Assembly: GCA_910585005.1 (NCBI GenBank)
Contig: CAJUCN010000022.1
Coordinates: forward strand, 1 to 41,916
Reading direction: 5' to 3'
DNA length: 41,916 nt
Source of the DNA: an uncultured Lachnospiraceae bacterium
Lineage (GTDB): Bacteria; Bacillota; Clostridia; Lachnospirales; Lachnospiraceae
In this document: positions 7,963 to 15,543 of the stretch, one piece after another
Numbering within the stretch: the stretch's first letter is position 1
Layout: each line of letters opens with the position of its first letter
Position numbers and translations under genes: made by a program
The notes under the pieces: model-generated
What the model was told of the DNA's origin: nothing
What the model saw: only the letters and a program-made list of their open reading frames with translations
The model's database searches: none

Positions 7963-8678
7963 ACATTTGCCCCCCAATAGTTGTTAATCTGCGCCTTGAC
8001 CTCTTGCAAATGTGCACGGCTTATAGGAAGTGACATGCCGTTTTTCAAAAAAGCCATACCGTCTTTTATCTGCATAATGTGTATTATATTCACGATACAG
8101 CCCCGGTCAATATAGATAAATTCTTCTGCGTTTAATTCCGCATAAACCTGCTGCAAACTTTTCCGCACCTTAGACACCCCGCCGCTGGCAGAAATACTTG
8201 CATTCTTCCCGTCCCTCTCAATATAATAAATTTCTTTGTAAGGGATTTTTTCAAGGCGGCTGTTCGTTTGAATCGTATAGGCTTTTCCCTCTTCCAGTTC
8301 AATCAACTTAATTGCGTCCTGTATTGCACAGGACAGCCGCTTATCGATATCACTTTTCGGTACATACCGGAAAATGGACAGCTCAAAAGCGTCTATTGCA
8401 TATTCCATGTGTGAAGTAATAAAAATTACTTTCACATTCGGCAGACAGGGCTTTATTTTTTCTGCAATCTCCATGCCGGTATTTCCCGGCATTTCTATAT
8501 CAAGCAAAATCAGGTCAAAGAAAAATCCATCTTCTGTAATATCATAAAGCAGGTTGTCACTGGCAGTATAGACAGTTATTTCCCCTGTACTGCCGCATTG
8601 TACCAGACAGGCTTTTGCAATCTTTTTGTGCAATGCGGCGGCACAATCGTCATCATCACAAATCGCTATATGTAACAT
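7959..8678 (-). CDS. LytTR family response regulator
   Basis: 239 residues. The receiver domain (1-~120) has the acidic cluster CDDDD near residue 8, the phosphoacceptor Asp60 in LILLDIEMPG, ITSHM and the lysine of PKSD. The output domain (~140-235) is LytTR: RLEKIPYKEIYYIERDGKNA, YAELNAEEFIYIDRGCIVN and MSLPISRAHL are characteristic. These proteins bind paired direct repeats upstream of activated genes. The ATG follows GAGGTGATAGC. It is first in the operon, with the kinase gene overlapping by four bases. Its likely targets are its own promoter and the ABC operon. Confidence 0.9.
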   Translation of the reverse strand: MLHIAICDDDDCAAALHKKIAKACLVQCGSTGEITVYTASDNLLYDITEDGFFFDLILLDIEMPGNTGMEIAEKIKPCLPNVKVIFITSHMEYAIDAFELSIFRYVPKSDIDKRLSCAIQDAIKLIELEEGKAYTIQTNSRLEKIPYKEIYYIERDGKNASISASGGVSKVRKSLQQVYAELNAEEFIYIDRGCIVNIIHIMQIKDGMAFLKNGMSLPISRAHLQEVKAQINNYWGANV

Positions 8679-8772
8679 GCTATCACCTCACTCTCCCGCT
8701 TGCACAATCCTGCGATCTATTATAACATAGAAACATATCTTTTTACTATTTAAGAAAGGATCAAATCCTTAA
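8679..8772. promoter_or_regulatory. divergent promoter region between the response regulator and nudC
   Basis: On the minus strand TGTTATAAT is an extended -10 for the regulator operon. On the plus strand TATAAC overlaps the same bases and has a TTGCAC at 8700-8705, somewhat too close (15 bases). The nudC ribosome site is embedded in a small perfect hairpin, AAGGAT-caa-ATCCTT (8756-8770), which would hide it when folded. Confidence 0.45.
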
Positions 8773-9645
8773 ATGATACAGGACATTTACCCCAGAATAT
8801 ACCATAATGAATATTTCCATACACAGCCCAGGGACAACGATTTGATTTTGGTCTTTCACCAAAATACAGCACTGGTACGTTTCCAGGATGATAAACTCAG
8901 ATATCCCACCTTGCAAGAACTGAAAGGCTTTCCTATTGCCTGCCACTATTTGTTTTCCATTGATGAATGCCGGTATTTTCTGGCCGCTCCAGCCACCAGC
9001 GAATACAACAAAGCCACCTATGGACAACCCATCGGATCCTCCCCTTACATAACGCTCCCTGGCTACTCCTACGAAGATGTTCGTATTTTCCGCACAGCAA
9101 TGTCCCGCCCCACTTCCTTTGCAGGCATTACTGCACACCATCTTTTTCGTTGGTACGAATCCAACTTATTTTGCGGCCGCTGTGGCCATGAAATGACGCC
9201 GGATCACAAGGAACGTATGCTCCTTTGCCCTTCCTGTCACAATATGGTCTACCCACGGATCTCCCCTGCCGTCATTGTGGGCGTTTTAAACGGGGGTAAG
9301 ATCTTGATGAGCAAATATGCAGGACGCCCTTACACAAACTACGCCCTGATCGCCGGGTTTACCGAAATTGGGGAAAGCGCGGAACAGACCGTTGCAAGGG
9401 AAGTCATGGAAGAAGTGGGATTAAAAGTTAAGAACATCCGGTACTACAAAAGCCAGCCGTGGGCTTTCTCCGGAAGCCTGTTAATGGGGTTTTTCTGCGA
9501 TCTGGATGGATCTGACCAGATTACACTGGATACAAATGAGTTAGCGGAAGCCGGATGGTTTGATCGGAATGAGATTACATTGACCGATGACCATATAAGC
9601 CTTACCAGAGAAATGATCCTGAAATTTAAAGAAGGCAGCTTATAA
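8773..9645 (+). CDS. nudC: NADH pyrophosphatase NudC (Nudix hydrolase)
   Basis: 290 residues, close to the usual NudC length with a slightly extended N-terminal domain. NudC cleaves NAD(H) to NMN(H) and AMP, and in bacteria removes NAD caps from RNA. A four-cysteine zinc ribbon CGRCG...CPSC lies at residues ~135-157. The Nudix box runs from GFTEIGESAEQT through REVMEEVGL (~196-218) with its catalytic glutamates. SQPWAFSGSLLMGF matches the NudC-specific SQPWxFPxS signature downstream of the box, with Ser in place of the usual Pro. It is transcribed alone, divergent from the LytTR operon, and ends at a plus-strand terminator. The spacing between its AGGA site and ATG is long (12 bases) and the site lies in a hairpin. 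Confidence 0.92.
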   Translation: MIQDIYPRIYHNEYFHTQPRDNDLILVFHQNTALVRFQDDKLRYPTLQELKGFPIACHYLFSIDECRYFLAAPATSEYNKATYGQPIGSSPYITLPGYSYEDVRIFRTAMSRPTSFAGITAHHLFRWYESNLFCGRCGHEMTPDHKERMLLCPSCHNMVYPRISPAVIVGVLNGGKILMSKYAGRPYTNYALIAGFTEIGESAEQTVAREVMEEVGLKVKNIRYYKSQPWAFSGSLLMGFFCDLDGSDQITLDTNELAEAGWFDRNEITLTDDHISLTREMILKFKEGSL

Positions 9646-9702
9646 TAACCGGCTGCCTTCCAATAAAATCGCATAAGAGTGTCCATAACTGCATGTATTT
9701 TA

Positions 9703-9736
9703 AGGATAGGAAACCTATTTCCTATTCCTTTTTTCT
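9703..9736 (+). terminator. nudC: nudC terminator
   Basis: GATAGGAAA (9705-9713) pairs with TTTCCTATT (9718-9726) and is followed by CC and a run of T (9729-9734). It overlaps the end of the convergent minus-strand gene (stop codon at 9715-9717). A further stem, GAAGGCAGC (9631-9639) with GCTGCCTTC (9652-9660), straddles the nudC stop codon. Confidence 0.6.
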
Positions 9737-10632
9737 TCTACGGCCTTTTTCAATTCCTCCAAAGCCTCACTAAAACGTTTGGAATACAGCGTAGGATTTC
9801 CCTTGATAATATTTCTCTGATAGATGTCCTTAAGACCTTTAAACCGGATCCTGTTTTCCTTTTCAACCGTATACCTGCCCCGGAGTTCAATGATCTCTTC
9901 CCTTATCTCCTCTATAAATTCAGAGGGGTAAAGCCTCATGCGCTCTTTCAGGGAATTGAACCTGTTTTCAATCTCCTCTGCAAGTTCGTCCATCCGCTCA
10001 CTGTTTTCCTGTCTGCGGTTCTCGATCTCATCATTTGCCACCGCGATAATTACGTCAAGCCGTTTCTGGATACGCAAAAGCTCCGCCCGCGCTTTGTCCA
10101 GCCCCATAAGCACATCCCGCAGATCCAGTGCAGCCTTGAACGATAACGTAAAATCCATAATAAGATAAACCGTCACCACTGCCGTTACACAGGTTAGGAA
10201 TCCATAAGGTATTGCAAAAATCAGTTTTTCCACGCCTTTATGTAAAAACCCGGTCATAAAGATGGTCAAAAATCCCCATGCCAGCGTGGAAGATAAACAA
10301 ATGTGTCCTTTATAATTAATTTTCTGGTTGGAATAATCCCAGTACCGCACCTTAAAAAGTGATTCCATCGCTACCCCCGTAACAAATTCCAGTGCCGTAG
10401 CGCCCACACATCCTGCCAGATAAGTCAGGATCAGGTTATCCTGGAACGGCATAGATACCACCAGCATCATGATCGCCCCACTCCCGTAAATGGGTAGGAA
10501 TGGCCCTCTCATAAATCCTCTGTTTACAAACTTCCTGCTTTTTATTGTTACAAAGGTGGATTCAAAAATCCAGCCAAAGAAACAATAAAAATAAAAGAAA
10601 AACAGCCATTGTATTATCGTGTACTGATACAT
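9715..10632 (-). CDS. CmpB-like putative ABC transporter permease (DUF1113 / ABC type IV family)
   Basis: 305 residues. The N-terminal ~150 residues hold about five membrane helices with family landmarks: FFYFYCFFGWIFESTF, KFVNRGFMRGPFLPIYG, ALEFVTGVAMESLF, RYWDYSNQKINYKGHICL. These match the CmpB / putative ABC-transporter type IV family of Firmicutes, whose transport role is not firmly shown. Residues ~165-305 are a long charged coiled coil (for example LAEEIENRFNSLKERMRL), an elaborated tail. It follows the GTPase-DUF1980 gene by 15 bases and shares its ribosome region (GAGGAAATGGAG), so it belongs to the CobW operon. A role in metal handling is suggested by context only. Confidence 0.8.
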   Translation of the reverse strand: MYQYTIIQWLFFFYFYCFFGWIFESTFVTIKSRKFVNRGFMRGPFLPIYGSGAIMMLVVSMPFQDNLILTYLAGCVGATALEFVTGVAMESLFKVRYWDYSNQKINYKGHICLSSTLAWGFLTIFMTGFLHKGVEKLIFAIPYGFLTCVTAVVTVYLIMDFTLSFKAALDLRDVLMGLDKARAELLRIQKRLDVIIAVANDEIENRRQENSERMDELAEEIENRFNSLKERMRLYPSEFIEEIREEIIELRGRYTVEKENRIRFKGLKDIYQRNIIKGNPTLYSKRFSEALEELKKAVEEKRNRK

Positions 10633-10647
10633 GTCTCCATTTCCTCA

Positions 10648-11577
10648 TTAAGTAAAACTGATAATTTCTTCCTTGGGCGCTTTCGTCTGCTCTACGCTTA
10701 TCGCTTTTAATACCGGGCCTTCCCCGCCATAATCGGCAAAATATTCTTTTTCTACCCTGGCGGTAACCTGTACCCACTGCTTATCCTTTAACGTATCCGC
10801 CTTGTCAAACTCGCAGGCAAAACCAAGAAACGCCATATCATCCGCACAGCAGGTCATTGCCATCCGCCCTGGCACAAAATAGCCCGTAGGAAAACCTGAG
10901 GGCTTTAGAACCATCGCCACAAACTGCACCGTCTTCCCCGTATATCGTTCCAGGTGGTCAAGGCTGTCCAAATACCAGATTCCATAGCCCTCATTATCCA
11001 GCTTAATCACCGGATCCTCCAGGCTATAGGGCAAATCATCTTCAAAAATCTGGTTCACTTCCCCTTCCGAATCCTCAAAAATAATGTCCGCCTTTTGATT
11101 GATCGCCTTTACATTCCTCTTATAAGAACTAAGATCCTCCACATCATCGCAACGGTTAAAAATAATCATCTCCGACTTACGCAGCATCTCCGCCAAAAGA
11201 GATTTCATATTGGTAAAATACATAGGAAATGTGGAAGCATCGATTATGGTAATCTGCTGCTCTATGCTCCAATGGAAGGGAAGCTTCATATTTTTGAAGT
11301 TCCACATGCCATTGTACTCTATAATGATACGTTCCGGCTTGTACCTCTTTTCCAGTTCGATCAGGTGGGAAGTGTTAAAATCCTCCTCATCCTCAATAAG
11401 AACCATGTCCGTCCGGCTCATTTGAAGGAGTTTTTCTCCATATTCCCCTTCCCCTTCCTCACAGACGATCAAAAGCGTCCTGCCCTTGATCTGGAAGTAT
11501 GGCTGCTCGATCGTATAACAGATAAACTCTGTTTTCCCACTTTCCAAAAAACCATTGATCATATAAACCGGTTTCAT
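10648..11577 (-). CDS. G3E-like GTPase fused to a DUF1980/YcgQ C-terminal-like domain
   Basis: 309 residues from the ATG at 11577, which has a GAAGG site; the frame is open further upstream but lacks a site. Residues 1-~185 are a GTPase of the CobW-related class: Walker A GFLESGKT (9-16), LIVCEEGEGEYG, PERIIIEYNGMW as the switch region, and FNRCDD in place of the NKxD specificity motif. Residues ~207-309 form a separate domain, GKTVQFVAMVLKP...GRMAMTCCADDMAFLGF...WVQVTARVEKEYF, which closely follows the C-terminal domain of TIGR03943/DUF1980 proteins (B. subtilis YcgQ) with its CCADD motif. That domain normally sits on a membrane protein. The gene lies 28 bases downstream of a His-rich CobW, which suggests metal trafficking. 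Confidence 0.75.
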   Translation of the reverse strand: MKPVYMINGFLESGKTEFICYTIEQPYFQIKGRTLLIVCEEGEGEYGEKLLQMSRTDMVLIEDEEDFNTSHLIELEKRYKPERIIIEYNGMWNFKNMKLPFHWSIEQQITIIDASTFPMYFTNMKSLLAEMLRKSEMIIFNRCDDVEDLSSYKRNVKAINQKADIIFEDSEGEVNQIFEDDLPYSLEDPVIKLDNEGYGIWYLDSLDHLERYTGKTVQFVAMVLKPSGFPTGYFVPGRMAMTCCADDMAFLGFACEFDKADTLKDKQWVQVTARVEKEYFADYGGEGPVLKAISVEQTKAPKEEIISFT

Positions 11578-11605
11578 ATCATACCTTCTTTCTTTTCGAC
11601 TGCCG

Positions 11606-12685
11606 TTATTTGCTAAAAAGCTGCTGCAATGCATCTTCCTTAAGCTTAGAACCGATCACACAGAATTTTCCCGTCACATCAGGCTTGCCATCCCGTACAT
11701 TGCTCTCACCGGGAACATAATCAAAGTAGACCCAGCCCCTTTCCGTTCCCCGGACCATTCCCTTTGCCCTAAGGACAAAGCCATACTTGCCCTCGTCCTC
11801 AAGCTCTTCCAAAATCCGTTCCACCTCATCCTTACTGTAAGCTGTAGGCGTCTCCATGCCCCAGCTTGTAAAGACTTCGTCTGCATGGTGGTGATGGTCG
11901 TGATCATGACAACCGCAAGTGCAGTCCGGTCCATGGTGATGGTGGCGCTCATGTTCCTCTTCATGACCATGATCATGATGGTGATGACACTCTTCATGGT
12001 CGTGGTGATGGCATTCATGGTCATGATGGTGATGATGCTCTTCCTGGCGGTGAGCCATGATCTCCTTCATCATCTCCGCTTCTAAATCCTTTGCCCCCTC
12101 AATGGCAGCAAGGATATCATTCCCTTCAATCTGATCCCATGGAGTGGTGATGATCACCGCCTTTTCGTTATGCTCCCTGATAAGCTCAATCGCCTTATTT
12201 AGCTTTTCCTCAGAAATATCGCCTGTCCTGCTTAAAACAATGGTTCCCGCATACTCGATCTGGTTGATAAAAAATTCCCCAAAATTCTTGATATACATTT
12301 TACACTTGGAAGCGTCAACTACCGCCACCGCGCTATTTAGCACGACATCATTGCCATCGATCACATCCTGCACGGCTTTCATCACATCCGAGAGTTTCCC
12401 AACCCCGGAAGGCTCGATCAAAATCCGCTCCGGTTCGTATGTGTGCAAAACTTCTTTTAAGGAAGTTCCAAAATCTCCCACTAGAGAACAACAGATACAG
12501 CCTGAATTCATCTCCTTGATCTCTATTCCCGCTTCCTTTAAAAATCCGCCGTCGATTCCTATTTCACCAAATTCGTTTTCAATTAATACCACTTTCGTAT
12601 TGGCTAAAGACTGCGCCAAAAGCTTTTTTATAAGCGTAGTCTTCCCAGCGCCTAAAAACCCAGATACAATATCAATTTTTGTCAT
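11606..12685 (-). CDS. CobW/COG0523 family GTPase with His-rich metal-binding loop
   Basis: 359 residues with a GAAGGA site before the ATG. Walker A is GFLGAGKTT (9-17), the COG0523 metal-site motif is GCICC (62-66), Walker B is ILIEPSGVG (88-96), and LSRTGD replaces the canonical NKxD. A long His/Asp/Glu/Cys-rich loop occupies residues ~213-268 and includes CTCGCH; it is expected to bind zinc or nickel. The C-terminal CobW_C domain follows (~275-359). COG0523 GTPases deliver or allocate Zn, Co or Ni to client proteins, and zinc-type members (ZigA, YciC/ZagA) act under metal starvation. It is the first gene of an operon with a strong promoter at 12728-12756. I found no convincing Zur box. Confidence 0.88.
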   Translation of the reverse strand: MTKIDIVSGFLGAGKTTLIKKLLAQSLANTKVVLIENEFGEIGIDGGFLKEAGIEIKEMNSGCICCSLVGDFGTSLKEVLHTYEPERILIEPSGVGKLSDVMKAVQDVIDGNDVVLNSAVAVVDASKCKMYIKNFGEFFINQIEYAGTIVLSRTGDISEEKLNKAIELIREHNEKAVIITTPWDQIEGNDILAAIEGAKDLEAEMMKEIMAHRQEEHHHHHDHECHHHDHEECHHHHDHGHEEEHERHHHHGPDCTCGCHDHDHHHHADEVFTSWGMETPTAYSKDEVERILEELEDEGKYGFVLRAKGMVRGTERGWVYFDYVPGESNVRDGKPDVTGKFCVIGSKLKEDALQQLFSK

Positions 12686-12727
12686 GTTATTTCCTTCTTT
12701 CTATATACTAAACTTCATGCAGATAAT

Positions 12728-12756
12728 ATTATAATAATTCCAATCCCTAAAGTCAA
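12728..12756 (-). promoter_or_regulatory. promoter of the CobW operon
   Basis: On the minus strand TTGACT (12751-12756) and TATAAT (12728-12733) are separated by exactly 17 bases. The -35 overlaps the stop codon of the ArsC-like gene. An A+T-rich imperfect dyad covers the -10 (GATAATATTATAATAATTC on the plus strand). It faintly resembles a Fur-type box, but in such A+T-rich sequence this is weak evidence. Confidence 0.7.
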
Positions 12757-13109
12757 ATATTCGCTTCCCAGTCCCCTTCCTTAAATCCCGGGCAGATATA
12801 ACGGTCTGTCACCAACAACGGCCGTTTGACTAACATACCGTCGGTTGCAAGGAGCGTAAGCTGTTCTTCTTCTGACATGTTGGGGAGTTTATCCTTAAGC
12901 TGCAATTCTTTATACAGATTCCCACTGGTATTAAAAAATCTCTTAAGAGGCAGCCCGCTTTTTTGATACCACTCCTTAAGCTCCATCATCGTAGGATTTT
13001 CCTCTTTAATTGGACGCTGCTCATAATCAATTCCCTTACTGTCAAGCCACTTAAGCGCCTTTTGACATGTACTGCATTTGGCATAACATAATACTGTAAT
13101 TTTTCCCAT
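12753..13109 (-). CDS. ArsC/Spx family thioredoxin-fold protein
   Basis: 118 residues with a GGAGG site before the ATG. The thioredoxin-like redox motif CSTCQKA (Cys12 and Cys15) sits at the end of the first strand, as in the ArsC/Spx/YffB family. The C-terminal MLVKRPLLVTDRYICPGFKE is the typical R-P-x-x-x-x-x-x-x-x-x-G-F end. Members of this family without the full arsenate-reductase set are annotated as arsenate reductase family or Spx-like regulators; the neighbourhood has no ars genes, so arsenate reduction is not implied. It ends where the CobW operon promoter begins. Confidence 0.85.
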   Translation of the reverse strand: MGKITVLCYAKCSTCQKALKWLDSKGIDYEQRPIKEENPTMMELKEWYQKSGLPLKRFFNTSGNLYKELQLKDKLPNMSEEEQLTLLATDGMLVKRPLLVTDRYICPGFKEGDWEANI

Positions 13110-13182
13110 ATTTTACCTCCGGTCTATTAAAACAAATTATTTTGCCTTTCCTATAAAAAGCATTATACAACAAAAAAACAGG

Positions 13183-13205
13183 CAGGTACAGATGATCTGT
13201 CCGCC
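13183..13205 (-). terminator. minor hairpin with T-run between mutM-like and ArsC-like genes
   Basis: On the minus strand GGC-GG-ACAG pairs with CTGT-CC-GCC, with two single-base bulges, and is followed by TGTTTTTTTG. It may be a second terminator after the mutM-like operon. No gene is evident in 13110-13346 otherwise; a lysine-rich open frame starting at 13242 lacks a ribosome site. Confidence 0.4.
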
Positions 13206-13269
13206 TCTTACTTTTTGATTTAGATTTATTTTTCTTACCCATGCAGGGAACTTTGTTTTATGGCAGAAA

Positions 13270-13296
13270 AGGCATCCTTAAAAATACCGGATGCCT
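13270..13296 (-). terminator. terminator of the mutM-like operon
   Basis: A perfect 8-base stem, AGGCATCC with GGATGCCT (13270-13277 and 13289-13296), is followed on the minus strand by TTTTCTG. It lies about 50 bases after the stop of the glycosylase gene. Confidence 0.75.
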
Positions 13297-13346
13297 CATA
13301 TGCACGTTGTTTCCAGGGATTGTAAAAAATTGTTTCCGGCAGTTTT

Positions 13347-14186
13347 CTATTCCTGACACTCCGGACAAAAATATACCGTTCCGCCCAGATAGCTTGCTTT
13401 CTGGATACTATTGCCACAGTACGGACAGGGCTTTCCCACCGTCAGTTTGCTAAGAAAAGTCCGGTATCCACCCTTTTGTCCCAAAAGATCCTTTTCCGTA
13501 TCTCTTCCCCCGGCATCTGTCATCTTTCCTAGGACATCTACCGTAGTGTCGTACAGCTTCCTCCAATGAGCTTCCCTGAGTGTATTGATCTTTCGCTTTG
13601 GATGGAAACCTGCAAGGAAAAGGATATCCTGCAAGACACCGTTTCCTAGTCCGGGAATGCGTTGCTGGGTTGCAAGGAATGCCTTTACGGATGTGGTTCC
13701 CGATAGCTCTTCCTTTAACGAGCAAAAATACTCATAGTCAAATTCTTCCGTACCCGGAAACGGCTTCTGTCTGGCCACCTGATAATAAAAATTGTCATAC
13801 TGATCAGGCTGGATCAAAAACATACTCCCATACATTTGTACCGTGCAGACCAAAGTGGATCCGCCCTCCAGCGCAATCTTTGTCTGATACCGTCCTGGCA
13901 GCTTTTCGCCAGGTTCATAATAGCGGATGTTCGTTCCATCTCCCACCACAAAACTGTACCGGGATTCTCCTGTTTCATCTTCTAATTCCATCTCCACCAT
14001 ACTGCCAATCCCAAAGGATTGTCCAATCCTTTTCCCTTCCATCACTGTGGAATAAAATTCTGCATCCCCGCTGTAGAAGGCAAAACCATGAGGCGTATGC
14101 TCTGTTTGTGCTTGTACAATTTTCTTTCCTTTAACGGTTTCATTAAGCTGCTTTGCAATGGTAATGCTTTCCGGTATTTCGATCAT
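13347..14186 (-). CDS. MutM/Nei-like DNA glycosylase family protein with atypical N-terminus
   Basis: 279 residues, the normal length for Fpg/Nei. The helix-two-turn-helix region FLATQQRIPGLGNGVLQDILFLAGFHPKRK (~167-196) and the C-terminal zinc finger CPYCG...YFCPEC are both present. The N-terminus reads MIEIPES where the canonical proteins have MPELPEV, so the catalytic proline that becomes residue 1 after Met removal is an isoleucine; the adjacent Glu and the second Pro are kept. It may be a non-catalytic DNA binder or use other chemistry. It follows a zinc-ribbon gene by 24 bases, an arrangement that implies cotranscription. An AAGGG site precedes the ATG. I withhold the symbol mutM because of the missing nucleophile. 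Confidence 0.8.
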   Translation of the reverse strand: MIEIPESITIAKQLNETVKGKKIVQAQTEHTPHGFAFYSGDAEFYSTVMEGKRIGQSFGIGSMVEMELEDETGESRYSFVVGDGTNIRYYEPGEKLPGRYQTKIALEGGSTLVCTVQMYGSMFLIQPDQYDNFYYQVARQKPFPGTEEFDYEYFCSLKEELSGTTSVKAFLATQQRIPGLGNGVLQDILFLAGFHPKRKINTLREAHWRKLYDTTVDVLGKMTDAGGRDTEKDLLGQKGGYRTFLSKLTVGKPCPYCGNSIQKASYLGGTVYFCPECQE

Positions 14187-14210
14187 GCCGCTTACCCTTC
14201 CCTATCTTTC

Positions 14211-14471
14211 CTATTTTGACTGCCATCTTTTCAAAGTAGATAAATATTTCATCAACCCGGCTTTTGCTTCCTCTACGGTCTTGGCACGTCCGCCTTCCAC
14301 TTCAAAGGGGGCGCAAAAATCCGCCATCTCTTCCATGCTGCACTGCTGTGCAAACTCACCGTCTTTATAACAATAGCAGCAATAAGCGTCATTGACGCTT
14401 CCATCCTTTTCCGTTCCGTACTGGTTTTCCTGCATAGGCATCCCACAACTTTGACAAATCTTCAACTCCAT
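14211..14471 (-). CDS. small putative zinc-ribbon protein
   Basis: 86 residues. CQSCGMPM (6-13) and YCCYCYKDG (~30-38) give the four zinc-binding cysteines of the putative zinc-ribbon family (zf-Ribbon_2 type). The remaining helical part includes MEEMADFCAPF and ends EEAKAGLMKYLSTLKRW. The function of these proteins is unknown; they are frequent in Clostridia, often beside regulators or small enzymes. The gene starts after an AGAGAGGA site and is the first gene of the operon with the MutM-like protein. Its promoter region carries a dyad (14521-14545). Confidence 0.75.
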   Translation of the reverse strand: MELKICQSCGMPMQENQYGTEKDGSVNDAYCCYCYKDGEFAQQCSMEEMADFCAPFEVEGGRAKTVEEAKAGLMKYLSTLKRWQSK

Positions 14472-14520
14472 TTTCGTAATCCTCTCTTTCTTTGTTTGAT
14501 AAGATCACTATACCAAAGAT

Positions 14521-14545
14521 AATATGACACTATACGCGTCATATT
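14521..14545. repeat. inverted repeat in the promoter of the zinc-ribbon/mutM-like operon
   Basis: AATATGAC (14521-14528) and GTCATATT (14538-14545) form a perfect 8-base dyad with a 9-base spacer, just upstream of a TATAGT -10 candidate on the minus strand. It lies between the zinc-ribbon gene and the upstream WYL regulator gene and is the natural candidate operator for that regulator. Confidence 0.5.
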
Positions 14546-14568
14546 AAAAACCTTTTCCAAAAAAAATC

Positions 14569-15471
14569 CTATTTGTCATATAACTTCTCCATCTCCTGAA
14601 TCCTTCTCCTGATTTCCTCTTTTATTTCCATGGGCGCAACCACCTTTGCCGAAGGACCAAAAGATAAAATCATCCCGTACACCCAATCATCGGGAACGCT
14701 CCTCATACGGATCATGAAATCTCCTGTAGGAAGCACTGTGATCTCATCTTCATCGAACCGGTCATAGACACGGTATGCTTCCTTCTTTTGGATCCAAATA
14801 GTAATTTCAGTTGCTTCCGGTCCCGGTGAAAGCGCTGCCGGTTCCGGCTCCTGGAACCGCTTCTCATTTACGTTGAATATTTCGTCCTGCACGTTAAGGC
14901 GCTTCATTCTCAAAACCTTAAATAAGCGCATAGCTCCTCTGGTGCGGCAGTACGCCCGCAGATACCAGGTATATTCTTTAAAGAGAAGCTGTACTGGCTC
15001 CACCTCCCGTTTCGCCATTTCTCCGTACTGGCCATAATAATCAAATTCCAGCACCCTCCTTCCGATAATGGCATGGCGCAGGTCTTCAAACAACTCTTTT
15101 CTTCTTCCACTCCAATCGGAAAAGTCAATCGCCACCCAATTTTCCGGCTCCGCCTTAAAAAAGTCACCTAATTTACGCAAAGTCTCCTCTTCGTGCTGTG
15201 CCCCCGTCTGGGCTAGACTTGCCAGGGCTGCCAGGATCTCCCCCTGCTCCTGTTTGGAAATCAGCATCTTATCAAGGACAAACTGTTCCGTCAAGCAGAT
15301 TCCCCCACCCTTGCCCTTTTTGGCATAAACTGGTATCCCGGCCATGCTTAAGACTTCTACATCCCGGTATATCGTCCTTATGGACACCTCAAACCGTTCC
15401 GCCAGTTCTCCCGCTGTGACCGTCCCTTTATTCATCAAGATATAAATCATACCAAGCATCCGGTTTAACAT
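14569..15471 (-). CDS. HTH and WYL domain transcriptional regulator (YafY type)
   Basis: 300 residues. The N-terminal winged helix (1-~60) contains GTVTAGELAERFEVSIRTIYRDVEVL, the DeoR/HTH_11 recognition helix, followed by the wing GIPVYAKKGKGGGICL. The WYL domain (~135-215) shows VLEFDYYGQYGEMAKREVEPVQLLFKEYTWYLRAYC, and a C-terminal WCX-type extension follows. WYL regulators bind nucleic-acid or nucleotide-type ligands and commonly control DNA damage or stress genes. Its neighbours downstream are a zinc-ribbon gene and a MutM-like protein, with a candidate operator between them. It is divergent from the MarR-MATE operon. Confidence 0.88.
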   Translation of the reverse strand: MLNRMLGMIYILMNKGTVTAGELAERFEVSIRTIYRDVEVLSMAGIPVYAKKGKGGGICLTEQFVLDKMLISKQEQGEILAALASLAQTGAQHEEETLRKLGDFFKAEPENWVAIDFSDWSGRRKELFEDLRHAIIGRRVLEFDYYGQYGEMAKREVEPVQLLFKEYTWYLRAYCRTRGAMRLFKVLRMKRLNVQDEIFNVNEKRFQEPEPAALSPGPEATEITIWIQKKEAYRVYDRFDEDEITVLPTGDFMIRMRSVPDDWVYGMILSFGPSAKVVAPMEIKEEIRRRIQEMEKLYDK

Positions 15472-15543
15472 AAATCCATCCCCGTCCTTTTACCGTTATA
15501 AAACAAATTATACTCTAATTACCAAAATCCATCAATAAAACGA

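Noticed and set aside
11885..12085. plus-strand Met/Val-rich open frame
   Set aside because: Mirror of the His-rich loop codons of the CobW gene on the other strand.
12716..12745. Fur/Zur-like box over the CobW promoter
   Set aside because: Only partial match in very A+T-rich sequence; cannot be told from chance.
13051..13242. lysine-rich minus-strand open frame (MGKKNKSKSKSKRR...)
   Set aside because: No ribosome site, runs through a terminator hairpin and into the ArsC-like gene in another frame.
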